A stretch of DNA of 14,962 bases. Origin: Candidatus Nomurabacteria bacterium. GTDB lineage: Bacteria > Patescibacteriota > Minisyncoccia > Phycocordibacterales > UBA10002. Every line of letters begins with the position of its first letter. Positions within the stretch are counted from its first letter, which is position 1. The notes under the pieces are model-generated. The model was not told the DNA's origin, made no database searches, and saw nothing but the letters and a program-made list of their open reading frames with translations. Positions 1 to 5,686 of this stretch are shown piece after piece. The stretch covers positions 1 to 14,962 of the forward strand of contig CALRDB010000026.1 of NCBI GenBank assembly GCA_943354745.1. The letters are read 5' to 3'. The translations under genes were made by a program, and so were the position numbers.

Positions 1-251
1 ACGTCATCTTGCGTAGAAAGGGGATTGGAAGCACAAAGGCGAAGCGTCGCTCCACCGGCTTTGAGGGCGAGCATCAAGTTCGCCGTCTCGGTCGTTACAT
101 GAAGGCAAGCACCGATGCGGATACCTTTAAATGGCTTTGACTTTGCAAACTCTGCGGAAAGTCCAGCGAGTACTGGCATGTCTTTCGCTGCCCACTCAAT
201 GCGTGATTTTCCTTTTGAAGCGAGTTTTTTGTCTTTTATGTCGTAAGCCAT
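1..251 (-). CDS. ahcY: Adenosylhomocysteinase, N-terminal part (cut by window edge)
   Basis: This is the first 83 codons of S-adenosylhomocysteine hydrolase, which splits the methyltransferase by-product SAH into adenosine and homocysteine with a bound NAD. I translated it by hand from the ATG at 251; it opens MAYDIKDKKLASKGKSRIEW. Family signatures visible are IEWA at about 18-21, the MPVL segment at 25-28, LHVTTETA (about residues 50-57, substrate-binding region) and the CASNPLSTQDDV stretch at the cut. The CASNP form resembles the archaeal/Thermotoga-type enzyme rather than the E. coli-neighbour type; that subtype call is from memory. No Shine-Dalgarno precedes the ATG, and the upstream region is a CGAAT repeat cluster with a CATATT hexamer ending 6 nt before the start. 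The NAD domain lies outside the window, so intactness cannot be judged. Confidence 0.93.
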   Translation of the reverse strand, partial: MAYDIKDKKLASKGKSRIEWAAKDMPVLAGLSAEFAKSKPFKGIRIGACLHVTTETANLMLALKAGGATLRLCASNPLSTQDD

Positions 252-254
252 AAT

Positions 255-296
255 GCGAATATGCGAATGAGATTCGAATCAACGAATAATGCGAAT
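255..296. repeat. CGAAT word cluster upstream of ahcY
   Basis: GCGAAT occurs at 255, 263 and 291, CGAAT at 283, and a perfect 10-bp palindrome GATTCGAATC at 271-280. Adjacent words are often 8 nt apart (255/263, 283/291). The cluster belongs to the same intergenic word family seen at 4090-4121, 5584-5678, 12322-12412 and 13512-13620. It sits in the promoter/leader region of ahcY. Its function is unknown. Confidence 0.7.
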
Positions 297-341
297 AAGA
301 TAAAATCAGGCCATACTGTATCGTTTTTCTATACCAAACGC

Positions 342-375
342 AAACCCGCCCCGACTAACTAGTCGGGGCGGGTTT
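342..375 (-). terminator. Intrinsic terminator of the coiled-coil protein gene
   Basis: A perfect 15-bp stem (342-356 with 361-375, arm AAACCCGCCCCGACT) closes a 4-nt loop. It starts 18 nt beyond the stop codon of the minus-strand gene at 393-932. On the minus strand the stem ends in GGGTTT followed by a T-rich but not pure U-tract. It insulates ahcY from that gene. Confidence 0.85.
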
Positions 376-392
376 CTTCTCTGGGCTAGTTC

Positions 393-932
393 CTATTGTG
401 TCACTGCTGGAGTGGTGGCTGATGGTGCCGTTCCCTTTGTACCTGGAGCTACTGCCTTAATCGGTAGTGGCTGTACCTTTACGCCTGCTTTGATGTCCTG
501 AACTTTCTGCTTCGTCTCCTGTCGTTGTGTTTGGATGTTTGCCTTCACTTCCTCACGTTTTTCCTTTGCCTCAGTGCGAACTTCCTTGATCTTCATCTTC
601 GCTTCCTCTTTCTTTTCCTTTCCTGCGGCTCGGGTTGCTTCATTCTTCGCCTTCATCTCTTTCCGAATAGCTTCAATCTTTGTCTTATACTCCTCTCGCA
701 AAGCTTTGATTTTTCCTTCCATCTCTTGGTTCAACGCTTTGACCCGCATTTCTGTATCCTTTTGTACCTGTCCAACTTCCACTGTTGCAGGGGTTGGTTG
801 GGTTACTACCGCTGGTTGCACGCTTGTCGTTGTAACTACAGGGACTGCTGTCGTGACTTCAGCCGTCTGAGCGAACACTGCGCTTGCCGCAAAGAGTGTT
901 GCAACCGCACCGGCACTTACAAATTTCTTCAT
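393..932 (-). CDS. Secreted Lys/Glu-rich coiled-coil protein of unknown function
   Basis: This 179-aa protein is not a family I can name. Residues 1-21 form a Sec signal peptide (MKK, hydrophobic core, then AxA-like VFA before Q22), so it is probably exported and cleaved. Residues 22-52 are a Thr/Val/Pro-rich linker. Residues about 53-150 are almost entirely Lys, Glu, Arg, Ala and Gln with alternating charges (for example KEKKEEAKMKIKEVRTEAKE), typical of a long coiled coil or single alpha-helix. The last 25 residues are Pro/Ala/Thr-rich. A cell-surface or periplasmic spacer/structural role is a guess. It is a single-gene unit with its own extended -10 promoter (982-1010) and a strong terminator (342-375). 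The start is supported by the signal peptide; no clear Shine-Dalgarno is seen. Confidence 0.8.
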   Translation of the reverse strand: MKKFVSAGAVATLFAASAVFAQTAEVTTAVPVVTTTSVQPAVVTQPTPATVEVGQVQKDTEMRVKALNQEMEGKIKALREEYKTKIEAIRKEMKAKNEATRAAGKEKKEEAKMKIKEVRTEAKEKREEVKANIQTQRQETKQKVQDIKAGVKVQPLPIKAVAPGTKGTAPSATTPAVTQ

Positions 933-981
933 ATAGTGTGAGTTTATTACATTAATAATCGTCCCTAATGAGGACAGAATG

Positions 982-1010
982 AGTATAACAGACTGAGTCT
1001 TTTAAGGCGA
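982..1010 (-). promoter_or_regulatory. Extended -10 promoter of the coiled-coil protein gene, with palindromic spacer
   Basis: On the minus strand TGTTATACT (990 down to 982) is an extended -10; TCGCCT at 1010-1005 is a weak -35 with a 17-nt spacer. The predicted RNA start near 975 gives a leader of about 43 nt. The spacer holds an 11-bp palindrome, AGACT-G-AGTCT (990-1000), which is operator-like. The same TGTTATACT 9-mer precedes the gene at 4174. Confidence 0.55.
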
Positions 1011-1139
1011 TTGTGTATAGCCATCGGCTTAATGATGTACGGCATGTTGTTTCGACCTTTGTTTTGGGAAGCAGTTTCGGGATCGTTTCTTGTGCCACAC
1101 CTACTACATGTAGTGAAGGCAGAAAGATATCCATGAAAA

Positions 1140-1208
1140 TGCTATGCTCTACTACAACACTCGAGCTGATGCTATTTCGTAGACAAGAAAGAAAAGGTGT
1201 AGTTAAAT
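1140..1208 (+). promoter_or_regulatory. Candidate promoters of the msrB operon
   Basis: Two candidates lie in the 321-nt gap 933-1253. The nearer is TAGACA (1180-1185), 17 nt, TTAAAT (1203-1208), giving an RNA start near 1215 and a leader of about 38 nt. The farther is an extended -10, TGCTATGCT (1140-1148), identical to the 9-mer in the tRNA-Pro promoter but without a good -35. A 12-bp palindrome ACTACATGTAGT lies just upstream (1103-1114). I see no convincing gene in the gap; the small ORFs on both strands there lack family features. Confidence 0.45.
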
Positions 1209-1253
1209 TTTTCAGCATCTAAGATATCAGTCTAACTAAGTAAAGAAAAAACA

Positions 1254-1634
1254 ATGGACAAAAATAATCTTAAGCAAGAACTTACTCCCGAGCAGTATCG
1301 TGTGACGCAAGAGAAGGGGACGGAGGCGCCCTTTACGGGGAAGTTCGTGAGCCATCACGAAAAGGGGATGTATACCTGCGTTGTGTGCGGAAAACCATTA
1401 TTTCCCTCCGACACAAAATTCGATTCCGGCACCGGCTGGCCAAGTTTTGACCAAGCGATTCCAGGAGCGGTGACGTTTAAGGAAGACAGCGACCACGGGA
1501 TGAAACGCACCGAAATCACCTGTACTAACTGTGGCGCGCACTTAGGTCACGTTTTTGACGACGGACCAACAGATACGGGAAAGCGGTATTGCGTCAATTC
1601 GGTTTGTCTTAATTTTGATAAAAAAGATAACTGA
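1254..1634 (+). CDS. msrB: Peptide-methionine (R)-S-oxide reductase MsrB
   Basis: MsrB reduces the R epimer of methionine sulfoxide in oxidised proteins. The 126-aa single-domain protein is full length for the family. It has the structural zinc site as two CxxC pairs (C42/C45 and C90/C93), the GTGWPSF motif at 59-65, the CGAHLGHVFDDGP block at 93-105, and the catalytic cysteine C113 in RYCVNS. A usual resolving cysteine near residue 60 is not obvious, and there is an extra C118 (RYCVNSVCL) five residues after the catalytic one, where most family members have Ala/Ser; it might act as resolving thiol, which is only an inference. It is cytosolic with no signal peptide. It is the first gene of a three-gene operon, 5 nt before the phosphatase gene. 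The stop is TGA. The start follows an A-rich tract without a clear Shine-Dalgarno. Confidence 0.96.
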   Translation: MDKNNLKQELTPEQYRVTQEKGTEAPFTGKFVSHHEKGMYTCVVCGKPLFPSDTKFDSGTGWPSFDQAIPGAVTFKEDSDHGMKRTEITCTNCGAHLGHVFDDGPTDTGKRYCVNSVCLNFDKKDN

Positions 1635-1639
1635 TAAAT

Positions 1640-2413
1640 ATGTCCTACAGTGATTCATTATTGCCGGTGATACGACAGGTTCGGAAGATAGTCTTGCCTT
1701 CTTATGGGAACATTGCAGTGACCGCGTTTAAGGATGCGTCATTCGCTTCTGCGGTGACCGAGAAAGATGTTGCCGTCGAGGCGTTTTTGAGAACAGGGTT
1801 CGCTAAGCTCTATCCCGATATCTCTTTTGTAGGTGAGGAAAATGGAGGAGACCGAAGTAAGGAACGTTTCTTCTTGGTCGACCCTATAGACGCCACGGGA
1901 AATTTTGTCCGCGGGCTTCCGTTTTGCACGACCATGGTCGCACTTATTGAAAAAGGAGAAGTGATTTTCTCGGCTATCTATGATTTCGTGACCGATACGA
2001 TGTACAGCGCGGAGAAAGGAAAAGGAGCAAAGAAAAACGGCGCCCCTATTACTGTGAGTAACAGGACTTTACAGAAGGCAACTCTTGGGTGGGAAACGCA
2101 CCTGAGTGTACCCGCGCATATGGCTACCGTCGCTAAACTTGAGGCACAGTGCTGTTTGTTTAAGGTGACTGCATCCGGATATGAATTCGCCATGATTGCG
2201 GAAGGACGACTTGATGGACGGGTTACCTTTGATCCGTACGGAAAAGATTATGATTTTGCCCCCTGCGCTCTCCTTGTTAAGGAAGCTGGAGGTGTGGTTG
2301 CCAATATCGGCAAGACAACCTATGACTACCGGAATGTTAATTTTATTGCAACGAACCCTGTAATCTTTAAAGAGTTAACTGAGGGTGCTGATGCACTCTT
2401 TCCTATCCTTTAA
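1640..2413 (+). CDS. Inositol monophosphatase family phosphatase
   Basis: This 257-aa Mg2+-dependent sugar/polyol phosphatase has the length and layout of the IMPase family (SuhB, HisN, CysQ). The family metal-binding blocks are visible: GEEN (residues 65-68), DPIDATGNFVRGLPF (81-95, metal ligands D81 and D84) and a C-terminal DYDFAPCALLVKEAGG (203-218, D205). Two departures from the usual motif are DPIDAT instead of DPIDGT and YD instead of WD at the third block. The substrate cannot be fixed: inositol-1-phosphate, histidinol phosphate or 3'-phosphoadenosine 5'-phosphate are all possible, and no histidine or sulfate genes are nearby. It lies between msrB and the Nudix gene with 5- and 3-nt gaps, so the three are almost surely co-transcribed. 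A nucleotide-phosphate housecleaning role would fit the context but is inference. Confidence 0.88.
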   Translation: MSYSDSLLPVIRQVRKIVLPSYGNIAVTAFKDASFASAVTEKDVAVEAFLRTGFAKLYPDISFVGEENGGDRSKERFFLVDPIDATGNFVRGLPFCTTMVALIEKGEVIFSAIYDFVTDTMYSAEKGKGAKKNGAPITVSNRTLQKATLGWETHLSVPAHMATVAKLEAQCCLFKVTASGYEFAMIAEGRLDGRVTFDPYGKDYDFAPCALLVKEAGGVVANIGKTTYDYRNVNFIATNPVIFKELTEGADALFPIL

Positions 2414-2416
2414 TCT

Positions 2417-2836
2417 ATGTCTTCAATTGTCGTCAAAGCGATGCTCATTGTGCGGAACGGCGACAAACTTTTGTTTTCTCGTGGTCATGATACTGTGAAA
2501 AAAGAAGCGTTCCTCCGCCCACTCGGCGGACACGTGGAGTTTGGCGAGACAGGAGCCGAAACGATTAAACGGGAAATGCAGGAAGAGGTCGGGTGTGACG
2601 CGCTTGACGTACGGTTCGTGTCGGCGTTTGAAAACCTTTTTACGTACAATGGAAAGCCAGGGCACGAAATCATTTTTATGTATGAGGGGAAGCTCGCCGA
2701 CGAGTCTCTCTATCGAAAAGACAAATTTATGTTTATGGAAGGAAAACGCGAAACCGAAGCCGGTTGGTATTCCAAGCAAGATGTTGAAAAGGAAGGAAGC
2801 GCAGTCTATCCTCCGTTTTCGTATTTTAAGCAATAA
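2417..2836 (+). CDS. Nudix hydrolase
   Basis: The 139-aa protein is a single Nudix domain. The Nudix box is complete: G38, x5, E44, x7, R52-E53-M54-x-E56-E57-V58-G59, which coordinates Mg2+ for cleaving nucleoside-diphosphate-linked substrates. LRPLGGHVEFGE just before it is typical of the MutT/ADP-ribose-type members, but the substrate cannot be read from sequence. It starts 3 nt after the phosphatase stop with no Shine-Dalgarno, consistent with translational coupling. With msrB upstream it suggests a small operon that removes oxidised or unwanted metabolites. A hairpin immediately follows its stop codon. Confidence 0.93.
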   Translation: MSSIVVKAMLIVRNGDKLLFSRGHDTVKKEAFLRPLGGHVEFGETGAETIKREMQEEVGCDALDVRFVSAFENLFTYNGKPGHEIIFMYEGKLADESLYRKDKFMFMEGKRETEAGWYSKQDVEKEGSAVYPPFSYFKQ

Positions 2837-2857
2837 GAAATCCGCCGTAGGATTTCT
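2836..2857 (+). terminator. Hairpin at the end of the msrB operon
   Basis: An 8-bp stem (AGAAATCC 2836-2843, GGATTTCT 2850-2857) with a 6-nt loop overlaps the Nudix stop codon. There is no T-tract after it, so it may be a weak terminator or an mRNA 3'-end stabiliser. Confidence 0.5.
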
Positions 2858-2914
2858 CGGTAGTTGGTGTCGTTATGAATTTACAAGTACTAATGCGTAA
2901 TTTCCTTGTGTAGC

Positions 2915-2944
2915 TTCTTGGTCATTCATTGAGTATGCGATACT
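2915..2944 (+). promoter_or_regulatory. dinB promoter, predicted leaderless
   Basis: TGCGATACT (2936-2944) is an extended -10, with TTCTTG (2915-2920) as a possible -35 at 18 nt. The start codon of dinB follows only 6 nt after the -10, so the RNA would begin at or next to the ATG. No LexA-type palindrome is visible. Confidence 0.55.
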
Positions 2945-2950
2945 ACACGT

Positions 2951-4063
2951 ATGCGTATTATTGCTCACTTAGATATGGATGCCTTCTTTGCTTCGGTAGA
3001 AGAGCGTGATCGGCCGTATCTAAAAGGGCAGCCGATCGCTGTGGGTGCGGACCCGCAAGGAGGACAAGGGCGCGGGGTTATTTCCACCGCGAACTACCCA
3101 GCACGCGCCTATGGTATCAAGAGTGCGACACCCATTCGCAAAGCGTGGGAACTTTCGGAAGCGGCGCGGAAAAAAGGATTGCCTCCGGTGGTGTTCATTT
3201 CGTCTGGCTTCCGCACATACGGAGCAGTGTCCGAAAGATTGATGCAGGTTATCCGGTGTCATTTGGAGACGACACAAAAGAATCTGTTTGAGACAAACCC
3301 CCCCTTATTGGAGCAAGTATCGGTGGATGAATGTTACTTTGACCTTTCGTTTGCCGGCAGTTTTGAGAGAGCAAAAAATCTAGCTGAGAAGATAAAGAAG
3401 GATATCCTCCAAAAAGAGGAACTTTCTTCTTCAGTCGGTATCGGCCCAAATAAACTTATCGCTAAGATCGCTTCTGACTTCCAAAAACCCAACGGCCTTA
3501 CCGTCATTGAACCGGAGGAAGTCATGGATTTTCTCGCCCCGCTCTCAGTGCGGAAAATCCCGGGTGTCGGACCAAAGGCAGAAGAAAAACTCGCTCGTCT
3601 CCGCGTACGTACCATCGCCGACGGTCGAAAACTAAGTGAGGAAAGACTGAAGGGGATTCTTGGAAAGTGGGGAAGTGAACTCTACCGCAAACTCCGAGGT
3701 GAAGACGATTCGCCTGTCGTGAGCGAAGCGCCACCCGCGAAATCCATCGGGGAACAAGAAACGCTTCCCGAAGATTCGCTCTCTATGAAAGTCCTTATTC
3801 CGTACGTGGAGCGGCAGGCGAAGAATCTCATCAGTTATATGGCAAAGGAGGGGTTCACGGCGTTTCAAAGGATTGTCCTCACGGTCCGCTTTTCGGACTT
3901 CGAAACCGTTTCCCGCTCTCGGACGCTTCAGGAGCCGACGGGGAGCGCGGAGATACTCCGCCGGAATGTTACGCAAATGTTTTTCCCGTTTCTCGACCGT
4001 CAGGAGAATCCGCGGAAGAAAAAAATCCGTCTGGTTGGGGTACGAGTTGAAAAGTTATCTTAA
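2951..4063 (+). CDS. dinB: DNA polymerase IV (Y-family translesion polymerase)
   Basis: The 370-aa protein is a complete Y-family polymerase that copies past damaged bases. Palm and finger motifs are in place: HLDMDAFFASVE (6-17; metal ligand D8, steric gate F13), STANYPARAYGIKSATPI (45-62), SVDECYFD (124-131; catalytic D126, E127), SSVGIGPNKLIAKIASD (160-176), the thumb HhH-like IPGVGPKAEEKL (203-214), and a little finger at about 265-370. SVDECYF replaces the more usual S(I/L)DEAYL, and a stretch at about 105-120 looks longer than in E. coli DinB. The protein ends right after the last little-finger strand (VGVRVEKLS), with no extra C-terminal beta-clamp peptide that I can see. It is alone in its transcription unit. 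Confidence 0.96.
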   Translation: MRIIAHLDMDAFFASVEERDRPYLKGQPIAVGADPQGGQGRGVISTANYPARAYGIKSATPIRKAWELSEAARKKGLPPVVFISSGFRTYGAVSERLMQVIRCHLETTQKNLFETNPPLLEQVSVDECYFDLSFAGSFERAKNLAEKIKKDILQKEELSSSVGIGPNKLIAKIASDFQKPNGLTVIEPEEVMDFLAPLSVRKIPGVGPKAEEKLARLRVRTIADGRKLSEERLKGILGKWGSELYRKLRGEDDSPVVSEAPPAKSIGEQETLPEDSLSMKVLIPYVERQAKNLISYMAKEGFTAFQRIVLTVRFSDFETVSRSRTLQEPTGSAEILRRNVTQMFFPFLDRQENPRKKKIRLVGVRVEKLS

Positions 4064-4089
4064 TTTTTCCTCTCATATCTGTAACCGCA

Positions 4090-4121
4090 CTATTTTCTTA
4101 TTCGCGCGAATAAGAAAATAG
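4090..4121. repeat. Perfect 32-bp palindrome between dinB and the Gmad2 gene
   Basis: The arms (CTATTTTCTTATTCGC, 4090-4105, and its exact complement 4106-4121) meet with no spacer, so the centre reads TTCGCGCGAA. As RNA it gives a long stem with a 4-nt loop but no U-tract follows. It carries the ATTCG/CGAAT words of the intergenic family. It could end dinB transcription, act as an operator for the next gene (53 nt downstream), or be a repeat element. Confidence 0.75.
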
Positions 4122-4157
4122 ATAGGGCACAGCAAGATGTACGAGATGGTAGGAGGT

Positions 4158-4166
4158 TGTTATACT
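4158..4166 (+). promoter_or_regulatory. Extended -10 promoter of the Gmad2-domain gene, predicted leaderless
   Basis: TGTTATACT is identical to the extended -10 at 990-982 (minus). The -35 region is poor. The ATG at 4174 lies 7 nt after the -10, so the RNA start would coincide with the start codon. AGGAGG at 4151-4156 is 17 nt from the ATG, too far for normal Shine-Dalgarno use, and would lie upstream of the predicted RNA start. Confidence 0.55.
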
Positions 4167-4173
4167 GAAATGT

Positions 4174-4728
4174 ATGAACGAACGACGGAAGAAAGCGGTT
4201 AAGCAAATGGCGTTTGGGGTGATACTGCTCGTGATAGCGGGAGTATCGTACTCATTTACTCCTGCTCAATCGACAAAAGTCTCAACTTTTTCAGAATGTG
4301 CGGAGGCAGGAAATCCCATAATGGAGAGTTATCCGAGGCAGTGTAAAACAAAAGACGGAAAGATGTTTAAAGAAGATATCGGCAATGAACTTGAGAAAGA
4401 CGATCTTATCCGTATTTCCGAACCGAGACCGAACAGTGTGGTGACAAGCCCTTTTAAGATTTCCGGCATGGCGCGAGGGAGTTGGTTTTCTGAAGGTTCG
4501 TTTCCTGTTCGGATTGTTGATGGAAATGGGGAGATTCTCGCACGTGGGGTCGCAGAGACAAAAAGTCGTGGGCTCACTAAGGAGTTCTTCTCATTTGCAG
4601 GAGAGCTTTCTTTTTCTACACCTACGACTACTACCGGCATGTTATTTCTCGATAAGGATAGTCCGTCAGGATTGCCGGAGTATGCCGATACACTTTGGGT
4701 GCCGATCCGCTTTTCCCACCCTTTGTAA
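4174..4728 (+). CDS. Membrane-anchored protein with Gmad2 immunoglobulin-like domain
   Basis: The 184-aa protein has a short basic cytoplasmic start (1-11), one hydrophobic segment at about 12-27 (signal anchor or uncleaved signal) and an extracytoplasmic part. Residues about 38-67 hold a small two-cysteine motif (C42, C57; ESYPRQC then DGKMF) that recurs, as I recall, in archaeal and CPR surface proteins. Residues about 80-182 match the Gmad2 (bacterial spore-germination, Ig-like) fold: ISEPRPNSVVTSPFKISGMA, the GSFPVRIVDGNGEILARG strand pair and the closing LWVPIRF. A cell-surface role is likely; the partner is unknown. It is monocistronic. A second ATG at 4170 is out of frame. Confidence 0.82.
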   Translation: MNERRKKAVKQMAFGVILLVIAGVSYSFTPAQSTKVSTFSECAEAGNPIMESYPRQCKTKDGKMFKEDIGNELEKDDLIRISEPRPNSVVTSPFKISGMARGSWFSEGSFPVRIVDGNGEILARGVAETKSRGLTKEFFSFAGELSFSTPTTTTGMLFLDKDSPSGLPEYADTLWVPIRFSHPL

Positions 4729-4756
4729 GGAAGTTAACACAGCCATCGTCAAAAAA

Positions 4757-4777
4757 GCCGCCTTAGAGAAAGGCGGC
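4757..4777 (+). terminator. GC-rich hairpin after the Gmad2 gene
   Basis: An 8-bp stem (GCCGCCTT 4757-4764, AAGGCGGC 4770-4777) with a 5-nt loop lies 29 nt beyond the stop. Six A residues precede it, giving a U-tract only for minus-strand RNA; on plus no T-run follows. It is probably the end of this gene's transcript and could also block antisense RNA from the tRNA side. Confidence 0.6.
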
Positions 4778-4886
4778 ACTGCTACTGTTTGAATTCATTC
4801 GTATTGATCGAGAAGAACGTCAAAAACCAAACAGCACCTCTCTCCGAAAACTCTACCATAAGAGTGAATTTTTTTCACGTGCAGGG

Positions 4887-4915
4887 TTGAGAGTCCTTGT
4901 GCAGTCTGCTATGCT
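4887..4915 (+). promoter_or_regulatory. Promoter of tRNA-Pro
   Basis: TTGAGA (4887-4892), 17 nt, TATGCT (4910-4915), with a TGC extension before the -10. Predicted RNA start is near 4922, giving a precursor leader of about 104 nt. The region 4778-4886 upstream holds no gene that I can support. Confidence 0.7.
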
Positions 4916-4928
4916 GTGCCTTGTCGCT

Positions 4929-4968
4929 GTGAACGAGGGTCCTATCCTAGAAGGATAACAACGTTCAC
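4929..4968 (+). other. Structured leader of the tRNA-Pro transcript
   Basis: GTGAACG (4929-4935) pairs with CGTTCAC (4962-4968), enclosing an inner hairpin TATCC/GGATA (4943-4947 with 4953-4957, loop TAGAA). CCTATCC (4941-4947) can instead pair with GGATGGG (4973-4979, one wobble), so two folds compete. It may be a processing signal or chance; no known riboswitch class is recognised. Confidence 0.35.
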
Positions 4969-5025
4969 TAAAGGATGGGTAAAAGCAGTATATTCTGCAC
5001 ACGTCTTGAGCACATCTTCGAATAT

Positions 5026-5096
5026 CGGGGTGTCGTATAGTGGTAGTACGCATGCATGGGGTGCATGCAGTCCGAGTTCGATTCTCGGCACCCCGA
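5026..5096 (+). tRNA. tRNA-Pro (anticodon GGG)
   Basis: A 71-nt cloverleaf folds completely. The acceptor is CGGGGTG (5026-5032) with CACCCCG (5089-5095), discriminator A5096. The D-stem is GTAT/GTAC with a GTGGTA loop. The anticodon stem CATGC/GCATG has loop ATGGGGT and anticodon GGG at 5058-5060. The T-stem CCGAG/CTCGG has loop TTCGATT. C1:G72 and A73 are the bacterial tRNA-Pro identity features, and G37 follows the anticodon as usual. The variable loop has 4 nt. CCA is not encoded and must be added post-transcriptionally. It reads CCC and CCU codons. Confidence 0.95.
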
Positions 5097-5169
5097 ACGA
5101 ACGAATCTGAATTGCGCCGAAGTTTGTGTAGTCCAAGGAGTCCTCTGTGCCCTAACGTACAATAGAGAA

Positions 5170-5193
5170 GCGGCGCAACTTTTGTTGCGCCGC
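5170..5193 (+). terminator. Strong hairpin downstream of tRNA-Pro
   Basis: A perfect 10-bp GC-rich stem (GCGGCGCAAC 5170-5179, GTTGCGCCGC 5184-5193) with a TTTT loop. No T-tract follows. Flanking AAGGAGTCCT (about 5136) and AGGACCCTCCTT (about 5210) are near-complementary and could close a larger stem around it. It is probably the 3' end or a processing structure of the tRNA transcript. Confidence 0.5.
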
Positions 5194-5277
5194 CACCAGT
5201 TCCCAACCAGGACCCTCCTTAAGTTGTTTTCACTGAGAGGAAAGAGCGAACCACTTCTGTAGTGGTGTAGGGTGTTT

Positions 5278-5285
5278 GCTACTAT
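5278..5285 (+). promoter_or_regulatory. Weak candidate promoter of the glutaredoxin gene
   Basis: TGCTACTAT (5277-5285) fits an extended -10; no good -35 is seen. The RNA would start near 5293 and have a 43-nt leader containing GTATGC/GCATAC arms (5296-5301, 5318-5323) around an AAGGAA. An ACCACT/AGTGGT hairpin (5250-5266) lies just upstream. Confidence 0.3.
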
Positions 5286-5335
5286 TATCACTGTCGTATG
5301 CAAAAATGCAAGGAAACGCATACTATGTATCTACA

Positions 5336-5581
5336 ATGAGTCTCATCATATATACAAAAAAAGGATGTCCATGGTGTAACGATGTGCTTGATTTTTTGCA
5401 TGAGAAAAAAGTCGTCTTTGAGGAGCGTGAAGTGAGAGAGAATAAAACATTTTTCGATGAAATGGTGGCGAAAAGTGGACAAACCAAAGCACCGACACTG
5501 GATCTGGACGGTGTAATCCTTGCCGATACCGACAAAGACGCAGTTGAGACGTTTCTTAAGGAACACGCTATGGTAAGATAA
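5336..5581 (+). CDS. Glutaredoxin-like thiol oxidoreductase
   Basis: The 81-aa single-domain protein has the thioredoxin fold of glutaredoxin/NrdH. It has a dithiol active site C11-P-W-C14 after the first strand (SLIIYTKKGCPWC), the cis-proline P53 in KAPTLDLDG, and a C-terminal helix. I chose the ATG at 5336 because family members start directly with the first beta strand; in-frame upstream starts (5276, 5306) would add a stretch unlike the family. Whether it uses glutathione or thioredoxin reductase cannot be told, and glutathione synthesis is often missing in reduced CPR genomes. A link to methionine-sulfoxide repair by the msrB product or to ribonucleotide reductase is possible but not shown. 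Confidence 0.9.
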   Translation: MSLIIYTKKGCPWCNDVLDFLHEKKVVFEEREVRENKTFFDEMVAKSGQTKAPTLDLDGVILADTDKDAVETFLKEHAMVR

Positions 5582-5583
5582 TA

Positions 5584-5678
5584 CCGAATATCGGATATCT
5601 AATCTCGAAAAATATCGAATATTCAATATTAAAAGTTAAAACCTCTTTTCGAAATTCGAAATTTGGTATTCGAGATTA
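5584..5678. repeat. TTCGAA/CGAAT inverted-repeat cluster
   Basis: The gap between the glutaredoxin and Cys-rich genes is almost entirely inverted repeats. TAATCTCGAA (5600-5609) is the exact complement of TTCGAGATTA (5669-5678). CCGA/TCGG forms a hairpin at 5584-5594. TTCGAA-A-TTCGAA lies at about 5648-5660, and CGAAT at 5586 (as CGAATA) and 5616. The 18-mer at 5596-5613 matches 10466-10483 upstream of RNase J at 16 of 18 positions, so this is a dispersed element. Confidence 0.65.
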
Positions 5679-5686
5679 CTTTATTT

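Noticed and set aside
252..341. SAH riboswitch upstream of ahcY
   Set aside because: The upstream DNA is the CGAAT repeat cluster; the conserved SAH-riboswitch core is not recognisable.
1103..1114. 12-bp palindrome ACTACATGTAGT upstream of msrB as an operator
   Set aside because: It is about 80-100 bp from the best promoter and isolated; palindromes of this length arise by chance in 15 kb.
952..1218. 88-aa minus ORF and 69-aa plus ORF in the gap before msrB
   Set aside because: They overlap each other and predicted promoters and have no recognisable domain, signal peptide or ribosome site.
4853..5206. 117-aa minus-strand ORF (and overlapping ORFs) across the tRNA
   Set aside because: It runs antisense through the tRNA-Pro gene and its promoter, giving the typical false peptide GVPRIELG seen when tRNAs are translated backwards; no family features.
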